DNA of 60,000 nucleotides. Origin: Hydractinia symbiolongicarpus. Taxonomy: Eukaryota > Cnidaria > Hydrozoa > Anthoathecata > Hydractiniidae. The stretch lies in assembly GCF_029227915.1 (NCBI RefSeq), contig NC_079883.1, positions 15,440,001 to 15,500,000 of the forward strand. Direction: 5' to 3'. Under the pieces are notes generated by a model. The model ran no database searches. It was not told the DNA's origin and worked only from the letters and a program-made list of their open reading frames with translations. This document shows, piece by piece, positions 51,038 through 60,000 of the stretch. The position numbers and the translations under genes are program-made. The first letter of the stretch is position 1, and every line of letters starts with the position of its first letter.

Positions 51038-51554
51038 TAGCTAAAGGCCGGGCAAACTATTCCAACTTTCATCCAACATTCAATTTTTGTGATTTTGGAT
51101 GAAAATGATGCATTTTAAAAATTTTGAAAATTTCAAGAAAAAAGGAAAAAACACGTTTTTTTTATAAGAAACATGTTTATAAGAATGTAGAATCTTCAAA
51201 AATAAGAAACTTTTACTACTACATTCTATGTCTATTTCTGAAATAAAAAACTTGTTTCCAACTAATTCTTACAATTAATTCAAGATGTTACAATCATCAC
51301 TAGGGAGGGGCTTTGAAACAAAAAATGCTTTATTTTTGAATTTAAAGAATTACCGCGCCCGAGGCGTAGGAAATTCTTTAAAACCGTCGTTTTTTTCTTT
51401 CGGAGCATTTTTTGAGAAAAACTCGACCCTGGGAATTCACGTTCCTCTGAGAGGAGGATAGTATTGGTATAACTGACTAACTAACTAACCCTGTCCAAAT
51501 AGTCAATTGAAACGTCACAGATTTAAACTTCGTACCCAAGCTCCCTAAGTACTA

Positions 51555-51830
51555 GGAAGTCCTCTAAATGACGTTTCAGGCCAAAATTGGTATTTGTTTT
51601 CGACAAAATTTGGCACAGTTAACAAAAAAAGTATGTTGAACACAATGGTGACATCATATTTTTGATTTTTGTCACCTAAATGTCATTTTAGGCCAAAATT
51701 GATCCAAAAATTAAAACTACTTTATTTTCAACAAAATTTAGCACAGTTAAAAAATAAAGTATGCTGAACATGATGCTCACACAAAATTTTGATTTTTTGT
51801 CAACTAAATGCCGTTTAAGACCATAAACGT
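51555..51830 (+). repeat. diverged tandem repeat, unit about 120 bp, just over two copies
   Basis: CTAAATGACGTTTCAGGCCAAAATTG, a GACAAAATTTGGCACAGTTAA block and AAAGTATGTTGAACA repeat once with substitutions (51680-51800), followed by the start of a third unit (CTAAATGCCGTTTAAGACC). Unknown origin. Confidence 0.75.
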
Positions 51831-52528
51831 TTCAATCGCAAGACTTTCAACCATGAATGAAGGCTGTATTTTGTGTTAGCAATTTCTTTTAAAATGTGAG
51901 TTTATTATGACACGTTTCGTTTTGTTTGCGTTTGTTGTAAGATATAATGTCACATGTGTGCTTTATCTTCAGAGCTTCATGCACCAAACCTCTTCGAATG
52001 TTTGGCACGATAACACAACGAATTAGCAGGTTGTCATCAAATATTTTGGTAGCGAGCGGAAATTCTTGGAGCCCCCAGGGCTTCTTGTTTTATTTTAAAA
52101 CCAACTAGTCCAAAGATTAAAGAAACCTTTAGAACTAGCTACTTATTTGATATAAGAAACCCTTATTTTACTTGGAAAATTAAGAAACTAAATAAGAAAC
52201 TTTTGGAACTAAAAACATGGAATTTCAGCCTACAAATAAGAAACTTTTAGAACTAGGCCCTTCGCCAGGTTTTTTATATAAAAAACACGTGAAATTGTCT
52301 TGGATGATGTTGGATGAAGTTTGATCGCTGTCAAACATTACATCCAACAATTTCGGCAGGATCAAAGAAACTCTCTGATTGAAATGCGTCATTTCTCATG
52401 TTGGATTGGTTTGGTTGTATGTTATGTCCAACATCAACACACTCTGTAAATTCCGAACGTTATGTCGTTCTAAAGCATTTCAATTTGTCAATGGAATGTT
52501 TACAGTGCGTCAATATAAAACATTATTA

Positions 52529-53668
52529 CAGTAGACTCCCGGTTATTCAAACCTGAAGTTATTCGAAATTCTCGGTTATTCGAAGCGATTTTCATTCCCT
52601 TAAATTTTCTAACTCGTTTTAGAGTAAATCTCTCTCATTATTCAAACTTCAGTTATTCGAAAATTCGTTTATTCGAAGTGGTTTTCTAACCCCCTTTGCT
52701 CAATATTCTCCCAGCTATTCAAAATTCTTGACAATAGCTGGAGTAAAAGTGAGAATTTTCAACTCCAAACACTTTTTATAAAAGAAAAATAGTCTTTATT
52801 CCTAAAAATAAAACTATGTACAAAGCAATTTTTTTAAAAGTTGAATGCTTTCACCATCTCCAGAAAATTCAAGCAATGCGAGTTTTGGTGAAATCTTGGG
52901 AAGCTGTATCATAAATACCGTAATTAATTGCTTTAGGAAAGCAGGTATCTCGAAAAAAACACAAACTGCAGGTATTAATGATGAGCAAGACCCATTTAAA
53001 TCACTTGCAGAAAACATCAATGAGCTGAAAAAGCGTGGTTTAGTAGACGATAGATTTGATGCTGATGAATTCATCGACATAGATTTTGAGATTTCTACAA
53101 ACAATAAAACTATTTTGACCGATGAAGAATAGTTGAATCCATTGTTAATTATACTGACGGCAAGAGCGTAGAGGAGGAAGACGAAAATGATGAAGAAATC
53201 GAAGTAAACGATGTGCCTCCACAAAAACCAACATTATCGGAGATAGAGGACGCCCTGGAGTTGATCGATCGCTGATCGCTTTTTGATAAAGATGGTGATG
53301 AAATAAGGAAAAAACTACACGCGATAACCAACAAATGTAACCAGCACTTTACTGAGGGCAAAAAGCAAACTTTTATTGAAAACTATTTCACAAACACTTC
53401 ATAAGAATATAGATATGGAGAATGGTTATTGTTGATATTTGTTTTAAGTAAACATTATATTTGTATATTTTAACGTTTGAAACACACGTTGCGTTTAAAA
53501 CTGTAGAGTAGAAACTTGATATGACTACTTTTTTATTCAAATCCCTCCAAAAAGCTCGTCAGAGTGAAAATTGGACCAAAATAAGAAAATTTTCAGTTAT
53601 TCGAAATTTCGGTTATTCGAAGTAAATTCCTATCCCCCGTGGAGCTGCGAATAACCGGGAGTCTACTG
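52529..53668 (+). mobile_element. Tigger (pogo clade) DNA transposon relic, 1.14 kb
   Basis: Perfect inverted ends CAGTAGACTCCCGGTTATTC with TA on both sides (52527-52528, 53669-53670). GTTATTCGAA-type words repeat several times inside each end. The interior carries only the C-terminal part of a transposase (52845-53403), so the element is an internally deleted copy. Confidence 0.85.
52845..53403 (+). pseudogene. Tigger-type transposase C-terminal fragment, frameshifted
   Basis: In the full family this part follows the DDE catalytic core. Here the first frame gives an acidic stretch ending ...NNKTILTDEE and TAG at 53130. A shifted frame continues with NYTDGKSVEEEDENDEE, PPQKPTLSEIEDALEL and, after another stop near 53272, LFDKDGDEIRKKL ... 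FIENYFTNTS. The ALEL...R pattern with an acidic run before it is typical of Jerky/Tigger tails. No catalytic residues remain. Confidence 0.65.
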
Positions 53669-54201
53669 TATTTGCAATTACGGGCAGAGCAGGGCTAAAC
53701 AAAAATGTCTTCTAGCGGTAATCAGGGGCGGATCTAGGATTTTTTTTATAAGGTGTAAAAAAGCCTCAAAGAAGCTTCACCGCCCGCCAGGGCGGTAATT
53801 TTACAACTGCGGCTTGGGGGGCGTTGTGAGGCCCCCAACGGGTCCAGCGCCCTGGAAGCCAACGCCCTTAAACGGCTAAAATAGCTTAAAATTATCTCTC
53901 AGACTTATCTTTGATAAGTAGGTATACCGTGTTTTGTTTTACTTTTTTAGCTGACGAAGATTATATTTTTGAATGTTTTTTTAGCTGACGAAGATTATAT
54001 TGTTGAATGTTTTTTGTACAACTTGAGTAATTATAATGTTTTTTTTTGCATTTTGGTGCCATGCCTTATTACTTCTAGGGAATTTATATATGGGGGACAT
54101 TTAAGCAACAGATAATAATATACAAGATTTATTCCTTTTTTATCAAGACTGCTACACTTTTAATCGTCGTTCAAGATATTTAACATCTTAAGTCTTTTTG
54201 G

Positions 54202-54307
54202 CAACCTCGTTCCCAGAACAATTTTTCGCTTTTTTGATATCCGAGACGGCGCGAAGAAATGACCCTGGGCCAGGCTGGTTAAAATCAGCACGATTCGTGC
54301 TGATTTT
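54202..54307 (+). repeat. dispersed repeat unit CAACCTCGTTCCCAG...GACCCTGGGCCA with adjoining hairpin
   Basis: CAACCTCGTTCCCAG at 54202 leads to CGAAGAAATGACCCTGGGCC and CAGGCTGG at 54278; the same order occurs in both arms of the inverted repeat at 57329-57630, and a lone GACCCTGGGGACGAGGTTG is at 59501-59522. Directly after comes a 12-bp-armed hairpin AAAATCAGCACG / CGTGCTGATTTT (54281-54307). A MITE family end is likely. Confidence 0.6.
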
Positions 54308-54769
54308 TAATTTATTCAAAATTTGGTCATTTTGTTAAGAATTGGATGCGGACCGCCGAGAACACCGTATTGCTATAATTTATGCAAACCAATCTTGAAT
54401 CAAAATCTTGGATAGAGTTTTATTTTTAATCAGAAACAAGTTAGTTAAAGTGTTTTGAGTTTTTGCTTCGAGAAAACATCATTGCAGTGTTGCCTTCGCT
54501 TTTTTTGGCTACACACAAATTTTAAATATATATTTATTTTAAAGTTTTCAGCCATCTATAGCTAGCTAACTAGCAAAGGTCCAAGACGTACTTTTGTAGC
54601 TACAAAAAGGTTGTGCAAACCAAGGTAGCTAGCTATACCCTTTTTTAATCATGATTTTTAGCTATCTTTATTTCATATTATAGTTAAAAGTGAAAGTACT
54701 TTTAGCTAGCTTCCAAGCCACAGAATTCTCAGAGGGTTTTGTGATTAGAATTACTGAAGATGCCTATTA

Positions 54770-55037
54770 TTATTTTATTATTGAAATTATTTACCCAGGA
54801 TAGCCTCTTCAGTTCCTGTTGGTACTGCTATCAACAAGGGTCCTGCGAAGGGGGTCCTAGTGCATTTAAAGCCATTTGAGCTACGAAAGTCTTGCAAGCA
54901 CAGCAATCACTCAACTAGACACCCGCGTAAGATATCAATCCTATTCTCATGCTGAACGCTAAGCAAAAAGGATATCTGACATGACTCGGCTGGGGTTTGA
55001 ACCTTCCGCACTGCAAGCGAACGCTCTACCACGCTAG
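54770..55037 (-). mobile_element. tRNA-Ala-like SINE, third family
   Basis: Minus-strand head at 55037-54965: GTGGTAGAGCGTTCGC as A-box region and GGTTCAAACC as B box (55003-54994). The body shares GTCCTAG..CATTTAA and TTTGAGCTACG with the tRNA-Asp-like SINEs (4860-4905), and the 3' part (GGGTCCTG, GCCTCTTCAGT) with the SINE at 31317-31543. The tail is ATT-rich (54768-54785). Confidence 0.7.
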
Positions 55038-56495
55038 CTAGTTAAGTTTTTCGTATTTTTTTAGACACATGCAGTCTTTCTAATTCCATTTTTGTCTTGC
55101 GGGCGACCCATTGCTGACGTGAACCTCTATAAACCTAAGTTGAGGCTTTATTACGCCGGCATTATGGCGTGGTGTAGCTATATATTATACTAGTACTGAG
55201 TCATCAACGTAACCATGTGTCAGATACAGATCAGATATATACGTTTTGACGTATATAATGACTGGCTCCTTTTGTCTGTTATCGTCGTAACGTGCATATA
55301 CACCTAAATAAAATTGTATTGTCTAAAGATTTTTACAATTGTTAGGTCAAAATTTATAATTGTCTTTAAAAAAAATCTTATTGCCCTGCTTGCTATTACA
55401 GAATCATTTTTTATGCTAATATTATCTTTCTTTTTCATCCTTCTTTTTTATCATATTACAGTTTCGGTAATAATAATAATAATAAATATTTAGTGGCTAG
55501 CCCAGAAAATCACAAAAACCTATAGTTAGTGGATTGTTTCCACTGGGGGCCACTAGAACAAAAAAGAAACAAAAAATGATAAATCTTCGACTGCCTCAGC
55601 TCAATCAAACATAGTAACATTTTCGGTTTTCACGAAACGAGTCCCTGGAAACTCATTTACAACTAAATGGCCACTATGGTCAAACCAATTGACTTTTTTT
55701 GCTTTTGGTGCTTTACTAAGAGATTAAAAGTCTAAAAACATAGGATGTTGCATTTCATGCAGTCAGAGAAAATTGCTATTTAATCTGTAAAATCGATTTA
55801 ATTAAGCGTATAACTATTTAGTTAATTAAATGGTATGAACTTCTTAAACCAGTTTTTTAATCTTATTCAACCAAATCAACAGCATATAATTTTTTTTATA
55901 TTTGTTTATGTATTCTGCCTCGAAAGAATATTAGCTAGAGTGTAAAAGAAGGTCTGTTCAGGAGAAATAGGATTAGTTGTGTATATCTGTATATATCTTG
56001 TGTTGTATTTGAGATAGCTGCTAAACATGTCTTCAAAGAAACCTTTATTGTGTTTTTTCCTACACACTGTGCACAAAAGCTAGCTAGCTAGCATAGCTAG
56101 CTTTCTACTAGTCTAGTAGCTGCCTCCTCAACTGCACTGCAAAAAAAAAACAGAAGCTTACTTTAACAGCCTCTGGGTACAACTAAAAGCTATTTAATTT
56201 TGTTTGAACGTTAAGCTATACTAACAAGGCCAAATATTTTATTTTTCACTAAAATAAATTTAGTCCAGCAGAACATAAACATTCCAGCGTCCCTTTCGCA
56301 CATAAACTTAGCCGCCATTATTGTTTTTCTGTTATTATTTTTTTTTTTTTTTTTTTTTTTCCTCGAAATAATATTTTTTTAAATAAATAAATACAATCTA
56401 AAAATTGTTACTTCAATACAAAAGCGTTTAACAAACATAATAAACAAAATAAATTAGATATAGATTTAACAGTTCATTAACTTGGTACAACCGAA
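55038..56495. other. AT-rich stretch without recognised gene
   Basis: Contains an (AAT)n patch at 55468-55490, a poly(T) run at 56337-56360 and several GCTAGCTAGC palindromes (56080-56105). No protein-coding evidence. Confidence 0.4.
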
Positions 56496-57327
56496 CTACT
56501 TGATACAACTTGACAACTCACTCAAAACAATATCATCCCCCATTTCGATTCTTTTATAAATCCCTCTCGAACCTCTCAAACAAAGCAAACAAGCATGAAT
56601 TAAAGCAAAACAAATCTTAGTTCTGACCCAAGATGATGCAACAGAAATATTTATTTTACGTTTTTCGGCGATCATTTCTGAGAGACGCTTGTAAAAAGTC
56701 GCACACTCTCTTCCTATTCCTCCGTAAAGAGAAAATACCAGTGGCGTGAATGTCCCGTTATCAACTTTGTTGATGCGAGTGTTGTATTGCCTTTTCTTCT
56801 CCGCCTCATTCTTTGCATAGCATTGTTGGAGAGTATGCTGAAGGTGTCTCGAAGCGTTGGGATCAAAACCCTTACGTCGAAAAATGCTTGTTGACCCTTC
56901 GTCCAAAATTCCCGAGCACGTACATCCGTTCTTACATCATCCCCCTTTTTCACAGATTCTAAATCAAAAGTTTCGCCAGTCAACCCAATTAGCGAAGGCT
57001 CAATTGCCACATCCTTACAAACCTCACCTAACATGGATGCCGTTATGTCACGTATGTTGTTGTGTCGAAGCGTGACAAACCCACCTTTCTTACAACTCAA
57101 ACAATGTTGAATGTCAAATGTCGACCCACAAACACAATGCGTCGGTAATCCTTCAACAGGCCAGTTATAACGGAGCTTTATTCCATCCCAAAACTGCTGC
57201 TTGTTGAGATCAAATCCGTGTTCAGCATATGGCAATACTGTCAACCAGTTGGAGCAACCTTTCTCACTGCATATGTCGTTTAATCGTAATTGTTTTTCGT
57301 CTAAGTCTTTTTTAACATCTGTTAATC
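56496..57327 (-). pseudogene. C-terminal nuclease domain of a retrotransposon protein, frameshifted
   Basis: Read from 57327 leftward: CSNWLTVLP, FDLNKQQFWDGIKLRYNW, a Cys/His cluster (HCVCGSTFDIQHCLSCKKGG), RHNNIRDITA, EPSLIGLTGE, then RTDVRAREFWTKGQQAFFDV. The frame then breaks near 56870 (a one-base loss in a TTTT run) and continues as DPNASRHLQHTLQQCYAK, EKKRQYNTRI, FTPLVFSLYGG and CLRGSRG to a stop at 56496. This pattern is common C-terminal to reverse transcriptases in cnidarian genomes. The Cys/His cluster plus D-X15-D spacing resembles the restriction-like endonuclease of R2/CRE-type elements (inference). No RT part is present, and the 5' side ends where the inverted repeat starts. 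Confidence 0.6.
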
Positions 57328-57328
57328 T

Positions 57329-57630
57329 ATGAAAATAAATTTAGATGACATAATCGATATGCTGGCAAAAAATATCCAAAAAGACCAACCTCGTCCCCAG
57401 GCCCATTTTTCTCTTTCTGACAATCTCGGACGGCGAGAAGAAATGACCCTTCATAATTAACGGAAACTTGAGAAACTAATCAGATCTCGGAACTGACCAG
57501 CGTGGCCCAGGGTCATTTCTTCTCGCCGTCCGAGATTGTCAGAAAGAGAAAAATGGGCCTGGGGACGAGGTTGGTCTTTTTGGATATTTTTTGCCAGCAT
57601 ATCGATTATGTCATCTAAATTTATTTTCAT
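57329..57630. repeat. perfect inverted repeat, 122-bp arms, 58-bp spacer
   Basis: 57329-57450 and 57509-57630 are exact reverse complements. The inner part of each arm contains the CAACCTCGTCCCCAG ... GAAGAAATGACCCT repeat unit also seen at 54202; the outer 55 bp (ATGAAAATAAATTTAG...) is not part of that unit elsewhere in the window. Would form a long hairpin. Confidence 0.95.
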
Positions 57631-58127
57631 CTCGTTGTGGATATTTAACCAAGCCATTAAATTGACCCTGAAGAAAAGTTTCAAAATTATAATTATAATG
57701 GACGTTGGGCGGCCGTTATTCTAGTTCATTTTAATAATGGGCGTAAAAATCAAAGAGCAAAAGGCTCACAGAGATACACCTAAATTTTTGAGCTGAATTT
57801 TTGCTGGTGTATTTACACCAGTAAACCATAGCTAAATCCGCCCCTGATGATTTATGATATTATGAAAATTATTAAAATATCTATATTGCCCTCTACTCTT
57901 TATCCACTCTCTTGAATGAAGCTCATTCAGTAACACAACAAGCACGACATACCTCTTGTCATCCGTCATTTCGCTTTTAAAGAACGAATAAACGATCAAA
58001 CTTTCAAACTTCAAATGTTAAATGAAAGAAGTGCTCAAACTTAAAATTTTTGAAGTTTTTCATCCAACATTATATCCAACATGGAAAACGCGTGTTGGAT
58101 GAAATATTGGACTGGTTTGCCTCGGTC

Positions 58128-58866
58128 TAACTTCTTGTGAAGGAAAAAATGGAAATCAAAATTATAAAATATTTAGGTAAATTTTGGGGTTTATTATGGC
58201 TGGCCTAGCTTTTTAATTTTAAATATTTTCAGAATTAAGGAGATATAGCTAGGTCAATTTCTTAAGAAAATTCACAAAATACCAATTGTAAAAAAAGAAA
58301 TTATGTCAACTTTTGGAGAATAAAAACCTTGAATTCAGAGCTCTTTTGTCTCTTTTTTGACAAGGGGATGGCGAGACCAAATCAAAAAGAGAAAAAAGGT
58401 CTGATGACGAGGTAAAAGGGGCGAAATTATAACCCGTAGTATTTATGGGTTATCATTTTATCAAATCGGTATAGAATAGAATATATTCGAATTTGTTTCC
58501 ACCTATGCGTTGTAGAAAATTCTGTGGGAATTATTAACTCTTAATTTACGGAGAAGGTTTTTCCCGCTTATAATTTCAAGTATAGTAGACTTGAGGTTTC
58601 TTAATAAAACGTAACATAAATAGTTCAATATGGCGGCTTGCCATGACACGCTCACCGACAACGTGTAGTTATGGATGAAATATTCTAACACTACTCAAGT
58701 GACACGATGTTCAGTAGTCAGACTACCGATCAAAATAATATTACGTTGCAAAAGATGACTTCTTTATACTAGGATTCTACTTTTTATACAATGTTTAACA
58801 GCGTTATTTTAACCTCTGTCTGTCCGCAAGAAAAACATCGTGCTAGGGACACATGAAATGTGATAT
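58128..58866. other. AT-rich stretch without recognised gene
   Basis: No coding evidence or clear repeat boundary. A short GACAAGGGGATGGCGAGACC segment near 58360 may be a diverged repeat end. Confidence 0.35.
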
Positions 58867-58869
58867 ATA

Positions 58870-58925
58870 TAGGACGGGCAAAACCGTGAATTTATCCACG
58901 GGCTGCCGATTAGTTCCTATATATT
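58870..58925 (+). repeat. solo GGACGGGC...CCACGGGCT terminus
   Basis: Matches, with substitutions, both ends of the MITE at 59582-59962. Its inner hairpin (CCGTG / CACGG) is partly preserved. The partner end was not found. Confidence 0.5.
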
Positions 58926-59581
58926 TTTCAAATTAAAAGTTCAATTGTTTCAATTTGGAGTCCCCGACTAAGCGTATGCAATCTGCAGCTTTTTCAGGTG
59001 TAAAACTGCCGCAAGCTCCTCTCATTACAATTTCTAACATGTTTTCAACAAAATCACCCACCTGGATAATAATAGCCATTGATTATGTTGTTTATAAATA
59101 TGTGGTTAAGTAAACTGGTCAGGGATGTCACTTTAGGTAGGTACTTATGTAGTACACAGCGCAGCTACCTACAGCCCATGAATTTTATTGAAAACACACT
59201 TCCAAAACATTTTCTAAATTAAAGGCCTTTTGCCAATATTAAACAATCAAGCTAAGCCAGATCAAAAGAGTAAAGTCAGTAATATTCTGACAATTTTTCT
59301 TTAATAGCCGAAAAAGTTTCTTTGATTTTGTGTCTTTTTTCGCCCGCCATCTCAAAACTTGCTTAAGGCGAGCTTCAAATTGGCATCTCGCTATCTTTGG
59401 AATTTCAGAAATGCCCAGTATATCTGGGCATTTTTGTATGAACGTGACTAGCCTGCTTCAAAGTCATTGTCAGCCACTCTGTAATAACGGCTCAGGGGCC
59501 ACAAGACCCTGGGGACGAGGTTGTGTTTTTCTCTGCGTATAATGGTACCTCAAGTAGTGATACACGAAATACGGTAAAACA
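58926..59581. other. stretch without recognised gene
   Basis: Carries a short hairpin ATGCCCAG / CTGGGCAT (59411-59432) and the GACCCTGGGGACGAGGTTG repeat end (59501-59522). The open frame 59330-59542 runs through that repeat and is not a gene. Confidence 0.35.
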
Positions 59582-59962
59582 AGGACGGGCGAACCTGTGG
59601 ATTTCTCCACGGCTCACTGACTAGTTACTAAAAAATATCACATTGTCAATAGCGACATCTCGATATTCCAATTTTCTTACAACTTTGAAATAATTAATGA
59701 AATTATAGTTTTTGTTCTTTCACTTGAAAAAGCATTCCATAGAAGGGGTCCTCTGTGACTAATTGAAAACGTACAGTATCAAATGCATCACGTACGTAGA
59801 ATAAAATGGCAGGAGTAAGTAGAAGACTATGCAGTCTTATCATCTCACACCTTACATAGCCGTCATTAAAAAGAGCGTCAAATAAAAATTGATAATTACA
59901 AACTTAATATAATATTAAACTAGTCGTTAGCCCGTGGAAAATCCACGGGTTCGCCCGTCCGT
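59582..59962. mobile_element. MITE with GGACGGGCGAAC termini and nested hairpins, 381 bp
   Basis: GGACGGGCGAACCTGTGG opens at 59582 and the complement of GGACGGGCGAACCCGTGG closes at 59962. Each end contains its own small palindrome (CCCGTGGA..TCCACGGG, best at 59930-59951) followed by ACTAGTT. Interior non-coding. The right part of the window ends before anything else is seen. Confidence 0.65.
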
Positions 59963-60000
59963 TTTATTTACCCGTCGCAACAAAGTGGATAAAAATATAT

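Larger units (their letters stand above)
53723..57846. mobile_element. hAT-like terminus pair, 4.1 kb
   Basis: CAGGGGCGGATCTAGG at 53723 and the complement of CAGGGGCGGATTTAG ending at 57846. No matching 8-bp duplication (GCGGTAAT versus ATGATTTA), so they may be ends of two different insertions. Between them: a repeat block (54202-54278), a SINE, a retrotransposon nuclease fragment and a 122-bp inverted repeat, but no hAT transposase. Confidence 0.45.
51046..58127. mobile_element. possible 7.1-kb PIF/Harbinger-like element, heavily invaded
   Basis: GGCCGGGCAAACTATTCC at 51046 and, in complement, GACCGAGGCAAACCAGTCC ending at 58127 both run into TTTCATCCAACA and then TTGGATGAAAA. TAA lies beside each end (51043-51044 within CTAAA; 58128-58130). 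A related relic with TTGGATG / CATCCAACA words is at 52299-52440, so the true partner of either end is uncertain. No Harbinger transposase is visible; the interior is other elements. Confidence 0.35.

Noticed and set aside
54965-55037. tRNA-Ala gene
   Set aside because: Head of a SINE with a shared body and tail; no proper acceptor stem.
57457-57684. 75-codon minus-strand open frame
   Set aside because: It runs through one arm of the perfect inverted repeat; most of it is read again from the other arm, so it is not evidence for a gene.

Overview
This is a eukaryotic, AT-rich, intron-rich stretch. The proteins are animal-like, and the repeats (tRNA-derived SINEs, TTAA and TA-flanked MITEs, hAT and pogo/Tigger relics, a LINE) fit a cnidarian, most likely a hydrozoan. 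That placement is inference from the protein and repeat style, not from a species marker. I see no operons, CRISPR arrays, rRNA genes or functional tRNA genes.

Layout. (1) 982-1091, minus: a probable first coding exon of an unrecognised gene leaving the left edge. (2) 1102-8529: intergenic DNA with two near-identical tRNA-Asp-like SINEs, a TTAA-flanked 849-bp MITE and a TA-flanked 495-bp MITE that ends about 150 bp before the next gene. (3) 8546-24892, plus: a complete 21-exon, about 764-residue ACAP-type Arf GTPase-activating protein (BAR, PH, ArfGAP) with no ankyrin repeats. (4) 26991-45706, plus: a complete 10-exon, 394-residue actin-related protein 2 gene. Its 11-kb intron 8 holds a decayed LINE (EEP-type endonuclease plus reverse transcriptase) and a 3.3-kb hAT-like element. 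(5) 47409-48272, minus: a two-exon, 242-residue ChaC-type gamma-glutamylcyclotransferase, convergent with ARP2. (6) 48.3-60 kb: no host gene recognised. It is a nest of transposon relics: a palindromic MITE, a pogo-like element, a Tigger element with a decayed transposase tail, hAT-like termini, a SINE, a frameshifted restriction-like endonuclease domain, a perfect 122-bp inverted repeat and a terminal MITE.

The host genes do not form a pathway. ACAP (Arf and membrane remodelling) and ARP2 (branched actin nucleation) both act at the cell cortex, but their adjacency on one strand is probably chance. ChaC degrades glutathione in the cytosol. The most interesting shared property is that all four gene starts have a candidate 3' splice acceptor only 10-17 nt before the ATG. 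This would fit spliced-leader trans-splicing, known in hydrozoans, or very short 5' UTR exons.

Exon boundaries were read by eye from GT/AG sites, reading-frame continuity and family knowledge. No alignment or transcript data were available.
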